From contig LVAT01000016.1 of assembly GCA_001604135.1 (NCBI GenBank), positions 32,727 to 96,726 on the forward strand: a stretch of 64,000 bases of DNA, in the 5' to 3' direction. The position numbers were made by a program, and so were the translations under genes. This stretch comes from Clostridiales bacterium Firm_14. Its GTDB lineage: Bacteria > Bacillota > Clostridia > Saccharofermentanales > Saccharofermentanaceae. Positions 25,438 through 34,014 of the stretch are shown here, one piece after another. How positions within the stretch are numbered: the first letter of the stretch is position 1; the number at the start of each line of letters is the position of its first letter. The notes below the pieces were generated by a model. The model saw only the letters and a list, made by a program, of their open reading frames with translations, was not told the DNA's origin and searched no databases.

Positions 25438-27183
25438 TCAGTTCTCTGCTGTGTCTTTCGCGATCGATCCTCTGGCCTTTGTATCCGTCGGAATGTGGAC
25501 ATCGCCGCTGGTCCTTCTGCTGCGGAGAGTCTTTATGATCAGCTGGTTGTCGATAGGGGCGTCCTTCTCGTCCTTCAGAGGCTTCTTGCCCTCGAAAACG
25601 CTGCCCGGTACCTTAGCGCAATAGTTCGTGATGCAGATCTTGTACTTGGTCTTCTGGTCCTTAACGTCGACCTTCGTACCGTCGTTTAATGTGATGCTTA
25701 CGACTTCAATAACGGGCTCTTCTTCAGTTCCGTTGTTCTTGTACTCGAAAGTGAGACCTGATACCTGGTCACCGTAGTCGCCGTTGGAAAAGCCGTTTGC
25801 GATCTGCTTGGCGAGCTCTTCGCCGGTCAGTTCATAGGTGAGGATCGCATAATCCTGTGAAGCGATAGCGTAAATGTCGCTTGCAGATACCTGATACAGG
25901 CCGCCGTCAGTAACTGTAAGATCCTTATTCATTCCGCCGCAGTTGTGGAAAGCAGCGACAACGCCGTTGCCCTTCATGCCATCGAGAATGAGGCCTGTAA
26001 TGAAGTTGCCTGCAGTAGTCGTACGGCCGCTGATATAGGTTTCTCTCTCAACGCTTGTATCGATGTAACCCATAGCTTCGTTCATCGCTTCGCTGGTGGT
26101 ATCAACAACAGTACGTGAGATGGCAAGGACATCGGGATCGAAGTTCTCTGAATTTGCGGAAGTATCGTAGAGAGCTTCCTGTGAATCCATGATGGAAACA
26201 TAAGTCATATATTCGATCTTAACGGTTCCGTCTGTCTTAAGAACGAATGTCGCATGGGCATAGCCCTTTGCGTCGCTCTCAGCCTGCATATAAGCTACGC
26301 CGTTCTCTGCGTTGCCGTAGATTCCGTCGCTTGAATGGCCGCCGATTACGAGATCGACGTCAGCAGGATCCATTGCGTTTGCGACTGTATCTGCAGCGCA
26401 GTGAGCAACAACTATAGTGATCGTCGGCTGCTCGGCAGCCTTGATCTCCTTGACGCGCTTTGCGAATTCTGCGAGGTCTCCGTGAATCTCGAACTGGTCC
26501 ATGTTAGAGGAAACGACTTCGGATGTGACATCTGAGATATAGCCGATCAGGGCGATACGGCAGCCTGCCTTCTCGACGATGACATAGTCCTTCGTGGAAA
26601 GCGTTCTGTTCTTGTTGGTCGTGTTGTAGAGATTTGCCGCGATTACGGGGGTTGTGGGATTTCCCTTGAATTCACCGAGCTCATAAGCCGGGATCGAAGC
26701 CGCGCCGTCTGTGGCGAATCTGGTTGCGTCCCATTCGAAATCTCCCGTTCCGAGTGTTACGGCATCGTAACCCATCTTGTCGAATGCTGCCCTGAGCGCT
26801 GCTCCTTCGGAGAGGTTTGAGATCGGATCTCCCTTATAGATGTCTCCGGCGTCGAGGAGCAGAACGTCGTCATAATCGCCTGAAGTCCTTGCATCGCTGA
26901 AGATCTTAGCCATGTATGCGAGTCTGTACTGGTATGTCGTCTTGTCACCGGAGGATGAATCGATGATCTTGCCCTGGATGTCGTTCGTACCGTAGACAGA
27001 TATTCTCTTCTCGCGGAGTGCCTTTGTCTCGACGGTAGTCTCAACAGTCTGCACGGTCTCCACTGTCTCTGACAGGACCGGATCCTTGTAGACATAGAAA
27101 ACAGTGCCCGCAATGAGCACCACCATAAACGTGAGCAATGTTATCGAAAAAATTATAGCTTTTGTGTTATTTGCTTTAGACAT
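25438..27183 (-). CDS. Membrane-anchored 5'-nucleotidase-like metallophosphatase, metal sites degraded
   Basis: The 581-residue product has a membrane segment near residues 10-32, a metallophosphatase domain (about 55-330) and a 5'-nucleotidase C-terminal domain (to about 540). Several ligands of the family are changed: the DxH motif reads NDIQG, the GNHEFD block reads GTGDFEWD and the GHxH motif reads GGHSSD. DAGD and the single His in VVAHC are kept. Three metal ligands plus the assisting His are therefore altered, which argues against normal nucleotidase activity. The ATG at 27183 has AGGAG 8 bases upstream. An outward-facing binding protein or altered enzyme is possible. Confidence 0.8.
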   Translation of the reverse strand: MSKANNTKAIIFSITLLTFMVVLIAGTVFYVYKDPVLSETVETVQTVETTVETKALREKRISVYGTNDIQGKIIDSSSGDKTTYQYRLAYMAKIFSDARTSGDYDDVLLLDAGDIYKGDPISNLSEGAALRAAFDKMGYDAVTLGTGDFEWDATRFATDGAASIPAYELGEFKGNPTTPVIAANLYNTTNKNRTLSTKDYVIVEKAGCRIALIGYISDVTSEVVSSNMDQFEIHGDLAEFAKRVKEIKAAEQPTITIVVAHCAADTVANAMDPADVDLVIGGHSSDGIYGNAENGVAYMQAESDAKGYAHATFVLKTDGTVKIEYMTYVSIMDSQEALYDTSANSENFDPDVLAISRTVVDTTSEAMNEAMGYIDTSVERETYISGRTTTAGNFITGLILDGMKGNGVVAAFHNCGGMNKDLTVTDGGLYQVSASDIYAIASQDYAILTYELTGEELAKQIANGFSNGDYGDQVSGLTFEYKNNGTEEEPVIEVVSITLNDGTKVDVKDQKTKYKICITNYCAKVPGSVFEGKKPLKDEKDAPIDNQLIIKTLRSRRTSGDVHIPTDTKARGSIAKDTAEN

Positions 27184-27321
27184 CAAATTACTCCTGAAAA
27201 ATAATCCAAGATATAATAATTTATATTTTTTGTGTCTTCAACCATAAAAAAGTGACAATCCTGCAACACTAATCAGTTATGGCCGGCCTCCGGACCGGGC
27301 ATTTAAGCCGCGAAAAACCAT

Positions 27322-27356
27322 AAATAAAACAAGGCAGGAGCCGTTAAGCTCCTGCC
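27322..27356 (-). terminator. Terminator of the ABC transporter operon
   Basis: On the minus strand GGCAGGAGC and GCTCCTGCC (perfect 9 bp) are followed by TTGTTTTATTT. It lies 36 bases after the ABC ATPase stop codon. Confidence 0.85.
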
Positions 27357-27391
27357 CTGCTTTGGCTGTACAGCCGGGACGCGGTAAGGGA

Positions 27392-28063
27392 TTATATTCC
27401 GAAGTACAGTTCTCTATATTCTTCCGTGAAGGGAACGATCTTATTGTCATGGATGCAGTAAATGACATCGCATAGCTTCTCAAGATAGTCGTGCTGATGG
27501 CTCGTAAGAAGGATCGTTTTGCCTTCACTTTTTAGGCGCTCCAATATGTCCGTGATCTCATGGTTGGTCTTATAATCCAGCGCATTGTAAGGCTCATCCA
27601 GGATTATGACCGTCTGCTCCTCCATCATCGCCTGGCAGATGCCGAGCTTCTGCTTCATGCCCATTGAATACTTCTTCACGGGCGTTTTGTCTTCAGGATC
27701 AAGGCCGACCATTTTCATGGATTCCCTGATCTCTTTCTCGCCGATCCTGTTGTTGATCTCGGCCAAGAGCTTCAGATTGCGGAAGCCTGAGATATATTCG
27801 ATGTAACCGGGTTCATTGATCAATATTCCGACGTCGGCGGGAAAATCCACCTGATCGCCAAGAGTATCGCCATTTACCGTCACCTTGCCCGAATCGCAGG
27901 GCAGCAGGCCTGTCAGGAGCTGGAACAGCACAGATTTGCCGCTGCCGTTCTCACCGACAAAACCGACGGTCATTCCTTTCGCGATCTCCAAAGAGACGTC
28001 CTTATATATCGTCTTGTCGCCAAAAGCTTTAGATACGTTTTCCAATTTAATTGCTGATTCCAT
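27392..28063 (-). CDS. ABC transporter ATP-binding protein (bacitracin/lantibiotic-type)
   Basis: The 223-residue ATPase has Walker A GENGSGKS, the signature YSMGMKQKLGI (variant of LSGGQ) and Walker B VIILDEPYNALD. The variant signature and short length fit the peptide-export or antibiotic-resistance ABC group (BcrA/LanF type). It overlaps the permease gene upstream by 17 bases and ends the operon before a strong terminator. With two separate permease genes, it probably powers export or removal of a peptide. Confidence 0.9.
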   Translation of the reverse strand: MESAIKLENVSKAFGDKTIYKDVSLEIAKGMTVGFVGENGSGKSVLFQLLTGLLPCDSGKVTVNGDTLGDQVDFPADVGILINEPGYIEYISGFRNLKLLAEINNRIGEKEIRESMKMVGLDPEDKTPVKKYSMGMKQKLGICQAMMEEQTVIILDEPYNALDYKTNHEITDILERLKSEGKTILLTSHQHDYLEKLCDVIYCIHDNKIVPFTEEYRELYFGI

Positions 28064-29591
28064 GAGAACTTCTCTCCTTTAGATGTTTATTTGTATTGAA
28101 AAGAACAATGATCAGTATCATTTCCAGGACTGCCATGAGGACAAAGCTCATGCTCCCTTTGCCGCCTATCTCCAGCAGCTGGTAAAGCGAGCCTTTTCCT
28201 ATCGGATTTACGGCCGGCAGTACGAAGCCTAAGAAGATAAACGCTATCGTTATGAGGTAGGAAACAATGGTGCTGTTCGTAAGCTTAAATAAGATCTTGT
28301 CGATCGCGTAGAACAGGAACCATTCCATTCCCCTGAACAGAACGCTTAAGATTCCGAAGGCTATTACTCTTCCGGTGTTCAGGTCATAAAATGCCGACAG
28401 CTCGCGGAGCGTGTTGTCCAGATTGTTCGTAAGGACCGTGGCGGATATGAACGATACGGCCACAACGATCAGGACGTTTATCGCAACGAACCGGAGTTCG
28501 CTTACGGCTTTTTCCTTTTCCCATTTCCCGCGCTTTCCGTATCTGATCAGGGCAAAGAGATTTCTTTCCTTTATCTCGTTTTCCCATTCCATGTTTACGA
28601 AGAACAGCGAAAACATGATCGGCGCGATGTAGAACAGCAATTCAACGACATTGAACTGCAAGTACGAGAAGCCCTTCAAAAGCTGCCAGGTAAAGGCTTC
28701 GCTGCCGTTAAGGCTAATGGTGAATGCGAGGCCGCAGTAAACGAGATAAAAGGCTCCCGTTATCGCAGGATGCGAATAGAGATTGCGGGTGTATTTTCTG
28801 CGTTCACCGGAACGGTTGGAATTGTGCCTTACTGCGGACTTAAACAGGACATAAACAACTATGGCCATTACGAGTCCGTATGCCGGAAGAGACCATGGAT
28901 TGCCGCCGATCAGGCCGTGATGGAAGATGAAATAATCATTGATGAACAGGTATTTGAATATGCCTTCATCAAGCCCTGTCACAAAACCGGTGAATGTATT
29001 TATAAGAATAACTGCCGTGCATATTGCAAAGCCTTTCCTGCCGAAGATCTCAAATACCAGCGTGGAAATAATGCAGATAAATGAGATGCCGGCATAAAGA
29101 TAAGCCGTTGCCATAACTATTGCCAGAACAGAGTTCGGGATAATGCCGGCCAAGGCGTATATGACTTCGAAATTGCTGCAGAACGGGGCCTCCGATGACA
29201 CCAGGTTGTATCCTGTGCCCGGTGCCAGTCTTGAAATGCCGGCAGCGAGAGGTATCAGCAGGTGCAAAACAGTAAGGACAAAAAGGCTTATAAGTCTCGT
29301 TACGATGATAGATCCGTAATACCTTACAAGAGACCTGTATCGTATCTTTGCAATCTCGAGAACGGACTTGATCCGGATCGCCGAATCTATGATCAGATAG
29401 AACAGCAGAGCATACATCAGATAATAGTGGTCCGTGATGCAGCAGAGCAGGTATTCGGACAGATTAAGTCCCATGCCCGCAGCTTCGACCAGGTGTGTGC
29501 CGCACATATATGCATATACACATAAGAGGATGATCGCTGCGATCCTGTTATTCCTTGGAAATAGATTGTTTCTAATTCCTGACATTAACAT
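28047..29591 (-). CDS. ABC transporter permease, large subunit
   Basis: The 514-residue product has about 12 hydrophobic segments in two halves of about six, with a basic cytoplasmic region (IRYGKRGKWEKEKAV) in the middle. It resembles ABC-2-type peptide exporters but I do not assign a subfamily. It overlaps the upstream permease gene by 20 bases and the ATPase gene by 17, so the three are coupled. GGAGAAAG precedes the ATG. Confidence 0.78.
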   Translation of the reverse strand: MLMSGIRNNLFPRNNRIAAIILLCVYAYMCGTHLVEAAGMGLNLSEYLLCCITDHYYLMYALLFYLIIDSAIRIKSVLEIAKIRYRSLVRYYGSIIVTRLISLFVLTVLHLLIPLAAGISRLAPGTGYNLVSSEAPFCSNFEVIYALAGIIPNSVLAIVMATAYLYAGISFICIISTLVFEIFGRKGFAICTAVILINTFTGFVTGLDEGIFKYLFINDYFIFHHGLIGGNPWSLPAYGLVMAIVVYVLFKSAVRHNSNRSGERRKYTRNLYSHPAITGAFYLVYCGLAFTISLNGSEAFTWQLLKGFSYLQFNVVELLFYIAPIMFSLFFVNMEWENEIKERNLFALIRYGKRGKWEKEKAVSELRFVAINVLIVVAVSFISATVLTNNLDNTLRELSAFYDLNTGRVIAFGILSVLFRGMEWFLFYAIDKILFKLTNSTIVSYLITIAFIFLGFVLPAVNPIGKGSLYQLLEIGGKGSMSFVLMAVLEMILIIVLFNTNKHLKERSSHGISN

Positions 29592-30330
29592 TTTCTTTCT
29601 TTCTCCTGATAATGAGAATAATCGCCATGGTGATCACGATATAAGTGAGACAGCCGATCAGATAATTATGTACATGCATGCAGGACGGGGAGAGCCTGTT
29701 CAGTACATAAGTCGTCATGATGCTGTACATCGGCAGGTTGAGAAGCGAGGTTATAAGGTTCTCCGCCATGCAGTAAACAAAGGGTCCCAAGACGGAAACG
29801 AACAGATTGTCCGTATGGAGGGCCAGAAGGTTTCCGAACAATACGAAAAGCGTTGCCACGATTCCCTTGTAAAAGCACCATGCCATGCCGAAGAGATACG
29901 GGTGATTGACCTCATATTCGCCGAACACATAATCGAATAAACGGTTCTCCATAACAAGCGTCTCGGGCGTCATGTTAAGAGAAATGCACAAGGTTATGTA
30001 ATAGGCGATAAGCACGACCAGAACGGTACAGATTGCAGCCCCAAGAAAATGCGTCAATATGTAACGCTTTCTTCCGGCTCTTACGGAAGCATACTTGATA
30101 AAGCCTTTCCTGTTTATGAAATAGAAGAAAGGCGTGAATGCCAGGCATACTGCCAGAGGCAGGAAGAAATCCACATAATCACAAGCTTCGATCCAGATCT
30201 CTATCCTGTTGCAGACAGCAGTATTCTTAACTGTTATAAAGCAGAAGACCGTAAGGGCTGCCGTCAATAACAGTACTAAGATCAAAGATGGAATGATGAA
30301 TTTCTTTATTGAACGAATCAGATATCTCAT
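29572..30330 (-). CDS. ABC transporter permease, small subunit
   Basis: The 252-residue product has six hydrophobic segments and a basic C-terminal tail. It fits the ABC-2 small permease type. It is the first transporter gene downstream of the secreted protein gene (about 100 bases between them, holding the palindrome at 30355-30402), and its end overlaps the large permease gene. Substrate is unknown and probably a peptide. Confidence 0.78.
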   Translation of the reverse strand: MRYLIRSIKKFIIPSLILVLLLTAALTVFCFITVKNTAVCNRIEIWIEACDYVDFFLPLAVCLAFTPFFYFINRKGFIKYASVRAGRKRYILTHFLGAAICTVLVVLIAYYITLCISLNMTPETLVMENRLFDYVFGEYEVNHPYLFGMAWCFYKGIVATLFVLFGNLLALHTDNLFVSVLGPFVYCMAENLITSLLNLPMYSIMTTYVLNRLSPSCMHVHNYLIGCLTYIVITMAIILIIRRKKENVNVRN

Positions 30331-30354
30331 ATGTACGCTCCGTCTTCAAAAGTT

Positions 30355-30402
30355 GGTTTGAACAGGTATCTTCCGTTAGGCAAAAAAGATACCTGTCAAA
30401 CC
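30355..30402. repeat. Single palindromic element between secreted-protein and permease genes
   Basis: CAGGTATCTT (30363-30372) and AAGATACCTG (30386-30395) are perfect, extended to GGTTTG and CAAACC with one bulged base (48 nt in all). The centre includes GGCAAAAAAGATA, also found in the first 37-nt unit near 13.3 kb. On the minus strand it could act as a partial terminator between the secreted-protein gene and the transporter genes, allowing different expression levels. Confidence 0.6.
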
Positions 30403-30432
30403 CTAATGGCCGGTTCTACATGGTGTAGCAGA

Positions 30433-30831
30433 TTAATTACTCTTCCACTGTCCTTCTACCTGTACGCGTACAGGAGTTGTAAGGTCATTGGAGAACTCTA
30501 CTCTGACATTCTTTCCGGAATTCATGTTTGTGTGCTTCGGGAGGCTGTAATAAGAATTATCATCAACATCTCTTACCCACTTTGCCTTGTCTCCGCTTGA
30601 AGAGACCATTCTGGCGTCAACTGTATAGCTTCCGCCTACTGCATTGGAATAGAGCAAGCCTTTGTCGCCTGAATAAGTCTTTGTCTGATAACTTGTATAA
30701 CCGGAACCGTTAAATCTTCCGACTGTAGTGCTGTAATCTACCATTGATGTACCTGCGGAAACTGCGCCGCCGAACAACATGAGAACTGCACCTGTTACTA
30801 TAGCTGCCTTCGTTAAACGATTAAGTTTCAT
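30433..30831 (-). CDS. Small secreted protein, bacteriocin-like candidate
   Basis: The 132-residue precursor has a clear Sec signal peptide (MKLNRLTKAAIVTGAV... with cleavage near VSAG), leaving a mature beta-rich, Cys-free protein of about 105 residues ending EGQWKSN. SD GGGGG precedes the ATG. It is the first gene downstream of a two-component system and upstream of a three-gene ABC transporter. That layout resembles bacteriocin plus immunity-transporter loci such as lactococcin 972, although the sequence match is not clear. It could also be a secreted structural protein. Confidence 0.7.
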   Translation of the reverse strand: MKLNRLTKAAIVTGAVLMLFGGAVSAGTSMVDYSTTVGRFNGSGYTSYQTKTYSGDKGLLYSNAVGGSYTVDARMVSSSGDKAKWVRDVDDNSYYSLPKHTNMNSGKNVRVEFSNDLTTPVRVQVEGQWKSN

Positions 30832-30904
30832 AGATTATTTCCCCCTATAAGAATTTTGTAGAATTCAGCCATTCGGGGAAATCTTAATATTGCAGGTTTA
30901 TCGC

Positions 30905-30937
30905 CAAATAAAATCTGCCTTAAATCTATCTTAAATC
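30905..30937 (-). promoter_or_regulatory. Three tandem 11-bp repeats, likely response-regulator binding site and promoter
   Basis: On the minus strand GATTTAAGATA, GATTTAAGGCA and GATTTTATTTG are contiguous 11-mers (30927-30937, 30916-30926, 30905-30915), starting in the stop codon of the kinase gene. A TTTATT-17 bp-TATTAA promoter overlaps the last repeat. This is the usual layout of OmpR-type activation of a weak promoter, here of the secreted-protein gene. Confidence 0.65.
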
Positions 30938-32307
30938 ATCTGCTTTTTAAGGCTTATCGTAAATTCCGTTCCTTTTCCCGTAACACTCTTTACATCGATC
31001 CTTCCGCCATGGAGCAGGACGATCTCTTTTGCGATGGCAAGGCCTAAGCCTGTCCCTTCCGTCTTTCCGGAACCGGTGCCCCTATAGTATCTGTCAAATA
31101 TGTGAGGCATATCTTTTGCCGGCATTCCCTTGCCGTTGTCAGAGATGCGGATGATTATATTACCGTCATCTTCCGTAACTGATATCTTTACCTCAACATC
31201 TTTACCATTATGAACAAAAGCATTGCATATGATGTTTGTGATGCAGCGCTCCATGAGTTTTACGTCGATCTCACATTTTGCCGCACTGTCTTTATCTAAC
31301 TGTATCTGCTTGTCGTGCACATAATAAGTTGAAGCATTGCTGATGCACTTTTCGATAAAGTCAATGATATCAACGCTCTCAAGAACCGGCGTTATCTTCC
31401 CTTCTATTAAGGAATTGCTGGTCTTCAGATCGTCGACCAGTTCTTTGATCCTTTCTTCCGACTTGAGCATCTGTCCGGCATAATTCCTGATCTCATCAGG
31501 AGAGTATTCGTAATCCTGATCGTAAAGAAGCTCTGAATATCCCTTTATCGTCGATAACGGAGTCTTTATGTCGTGTGAGATATTCACTATCCATTCCGCT
31601 CTTAAGGCATCGTTCTGTTTCAGGATCGCTTCTAAGTTTTCGACGCTCTCGAAAACGTTCTCGAAAAGCTTGTTGTTAGCACTGCTGCGGCGGGTTATCT
31701 TCTCGCCTTTCTGGATCTTGTCGATGTCCTCAATGATGTCGCCGACAGGGTTTGTGATCTTTCTCGAGAACACGATTGCAGAGAACAGGACCGCTAATCC
31801 GGTAACGACAGATATAACAAGAATGCAGCCGATGATGATAAACGCGATCTCGCCTGTGGCATTATACGTGTATTTGGTAACTAGTTTGCTGTCACATCCC
31901 AGTAAGACAGCATATCCTTCTTTCCCGGAAATATCAGACATGTAAACCGTATAATTCCCCAGCCTGTTTGAATTAAGGACCGCGTTAGACAGGTCGATCA
32001 GACTGTATTTTGAAGGGAGGTCTCCCTTGGTATTCTCCTCAAATACAACGTTGCCCGACCCGTCTATTATCTGCAGCCAGACATCGTGATGCAGCAGGCG
32101 CTCTTTGCCTTCGGCGTTAAGCTCTATCCCTGCTTCCGTAAAGCTGATGTGCGGCTTTATGTTGTAGACCAGATACTGCGGCATGTCATTATCTGCAGAA
32201 CGTCCCAGGAAGAATAAGACAAAACATAGAACAGCTGAAATAACGATCGAAGCCGTTACCGCAACAATGATGATCTTTAAGTATGTTTTGATTATCTGTC
32301 TCTTCAT
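30931..32307 (-). CDS. Sensor histidine kinase with HAMP domain
   Basis: The 458-residue product has two membrane segments (about 15-37 and 153-180) flanking an extracytoplasmic sensor of about 115 residues, a HAMP linker, His245 in HDIKTPLS and a complete ATPase domain (NIICNAFVHN, RISDNGKGMP, GTGLGLAIAKE). It pairs with the regulator gene 13 bases upstream. ATG at 32307 is chosen. A TTG start at 32316 is possible. It is likely to sense a peptide or cell-wall signal relevant to the secreted protein and transporter downstream. Confidence 0.9.
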   Translation of the reverse strand: MKRQIIKTYLKIIIVAVTASIVISAVLCFVLFFLGRSADNDMPQYLVYNIKPHISFTEAGIELNAEGKERLLHHDVWLQIIDGSGNVVFEENTKGDLPSKYSLIDLSNAVLNSNRLGNYTVYMSDISGKEGYAVLLGCDSKLVTKYTYNATGEIAFIIIGCILVISVVTGLAVLFSAIVFSRKITNPVGDIIEDIDKIQKGEKITRRSSANNKLFENVFESVENLEAILKQNDALRAEWIVNISHDIKTPLSTIKGYSELLYDQDYEYSPDEIRNYAGQMLKSEERIKELVDDLKTSNSLIEGKITPVLESVDIIDFIEKCISNASTYYVHDKQIQLDKDSAAKCEIDVKLMERCITNIICNAFVHNGKDVEVKISVTEDDGNIIIRISDNGKGMPAKDMPHIFDRYYRGTGSGKTEGTGLGLAIAKEIVLLHGGRIDVKSVTGKGTEFTISLKKQMI

Positions 32308-32320
32308 GGTCTGCAATTAT

Positions 32321-33031
32321 TCATCCGACGAACATATATCCCCTGCCCTTTACGGTTCTTATGAACTTGGGATCGGACGGGTCTTCCTCGATCTTCTCGC
32401 GCAGATTATGAATATGGACCATAACGGTATTGTCGTAACCCTGATAATCCATGTTCCATACGCTGCTTAAGAGCTTGTCCTTGCTTAGCGTAATGTTCCT
32501 GTTTATTATCAGGAACTCTAAGAGCGAATATTCTTTTGCGGTTAAGAAGACTTCTTCGCCGTCTTTGAAAAGCAGCTTTTTCTCAAAATCCAAAGCGAAA
32601 CTGCCGAAGACATAACGGTTGTCATTCGCGCTCTTATCGTCATAGTAAGACTGGCGCTTTAACATCGCCGTTATCTTGGCCAAAAGCTCCTTCGGGCTGA
32701 AGGGCTTTGTAATATATTCATCTCCACCCATTGCATAGGATATGAGCTTATCTGACTCATCTGATTTCGCTGACAGGAAGATAATGGGGACCATCGATTT
32801 GTCCCTTATCTGCTTGCAGATCTCATAACCGTCAAAATCCGGAAGCATTACATCCAGGACAACGAGATCAGGTTCATTCTCGTTGACCTTAACGATCGCC
32901 TCTTTGCCTGAACCGGCTTTAAATATCCTGGTGTAGCCTTCCTTATTAAGGACTGTTTCTATCAAAGCGATAATGCTCTCGTCGTCGTCGACCAAGAGTA
33001 TCTTCTTATTTAAATAGCCGTTTGGTGTCAT
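32321..33031 (-). CDS. OmpR/PhoB-family response regulator
   Basis: The 236-residue product has a receiver domain with the D15-D16-D17 pocket, phospho-acceptor Asp60 (VLDVMLPDFDG) and KPFSP lysine. The loop before the lysine reads GGDEYITKPF rather than the usual GADDY. The winged-helix domain ends VKGRGYMFVG. ATG at 33031 has GAGG 4 bases upstream, and an in-frame ATG to 33079 lacks a site. It is the regulator of the kinase gene that follows and probably binds the 11-bp repeats near 30.9 kb. Confidence 0.9.
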   Translation of the reverse strand: MTPNGYLNKKILLVDDDESIIALIETVLNKEGYTRIFKAGSGKEAIVKVNENEPDLVVLDVMLPDFDGYEICKQIRDKSMVPIIFLSAKSDESDKLISYAMGGDEYITKPFSPKELLAKITAMLKRQSYYDDKSANDNRYVFGSFALDFEKKLLFKDGEEVFLTAKEYSLLEFLIINRNITLSKDKLLSSVWNMDYQGYDNTVMVHIHNLREKIEEDPSDPKFIRTVKGRGYMFVG

Positions 33032-33128
33032 AAATCCTCTAGAAACACAGAAATTTCCCAAGCCATAACAACCGTCCAAATCCCCATTCGAACAGCTCCA
33101 TTATAACATTAGTTTTCCGGAAGATTTA

Positions 33129-33926
33129 TCAGACTTTCCTCGCGAGCTCCAAGTCCATCGTGTCCGTGATCGTAATCGTACCGCCGGCCTCATTTATCGC
33201 GTTCGCGATCTTTGCGAAGAACTCATTCCTGATACTCTCCTCGATCGCAATGTGATCCGAATAAGTGCCAAGGAGCTCCAAGTATTCTTCAGCAGTAAAC
33301 ACGCGCTCACGGTAGAACATCGCGTGCTTAATGTCCGTAAAGCCGTATTTTCCCGCGATGTTTGCGAGTTCTATAGCCTTGTCCTCAGTAAATTCGCTCC
33401 TCGGCTTGCTCTCTTTTTTGTGGAACCTGTTATAGTATTCGGCATAATAAGAATCTATCTTTGCCGCCAATTCGGGCTCGTTCTTGCAGGTATAAGGACG
33501 GTTTGCAAAGCGCGCGAAAACGCCTCCGCTCTTAAGCATCTCGTAAACCTTCGTGTATCCGATCTCTTCAGGCACCCAGTGGAAAGCCGTAGCGGAAAAG
33601 ACCAGATCAAAGCTGTCCTTCGGGAGCTCCACATCTTCGAACTTTCCCGTGATAACGGAAAACTTCGGATAGTCCTTGAACTTCTCTCTTAATGCCTTAG
33701 AGAAGTTCTCTCCATACTCTACGCTTACGAGTTCGCAGCCTTTCTGCAAGACCGGCAGAGTAGCCTGACCGCTGCCGCTTCCGACCTCAACGACTCTTGA
33801 ATCTTCGCCTATTGAAACGTAGTCAAAGATCGTCTGATAGAGCTCCGGAGCGTACCCGGGGCGCATCTTCTCATACTTCGATACGACGGTATCGAACGTT
33901 CCTTCCAATCCTTTAATGTGAACCAT
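33129..33926 (-). CDS. Class I SAM-dependent methyltransferase
   Basis: The 265-residue product has motif I VVEVGSGSGQAT, motif II VSVEYGEN and post-I FDLVFSATAFHWV. This belongs to the UbiE/Methyltransf_11-type family with a GSGSG loop. AGGAGG precedes the ATG at the right distance. It stands 97 bases ahead of the regulator gene and on the same strand, but a separate role is likely. The substrate is unknown. Confidence 0.85.
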   Translation of the reverse strand: MVHIKGLEGTFDTVVSKYEKMRPGYAPELYQTIFDYVSIGEDSRVVEVGSGSGQATLPVLQKGCELVSVEYGENFSKALREKFKDYPKFSVITGKFEDVELPKDSFDLVFSATAFHWVPEEIGYTKVYEMLKSGGVFARFANRPYTCKNEPELAAKIDSYYAEYYNRFHKKESKPRSEFTEDKAIELANIAGKYGFTDIKHAMFYRERVFTAEEYLELLGTYSDHIAIEESIRNEFFAKIANAINEAGGTITITDTMDLELARKV

Positions 33927-34014
33927 ACATATTCCTCCTATATCCCCGAATTCAAAAGGGAGAATATCTTATCACATGATCACGTTTCATCAACACCGGA
34001 TTTGATCTTCAGGA

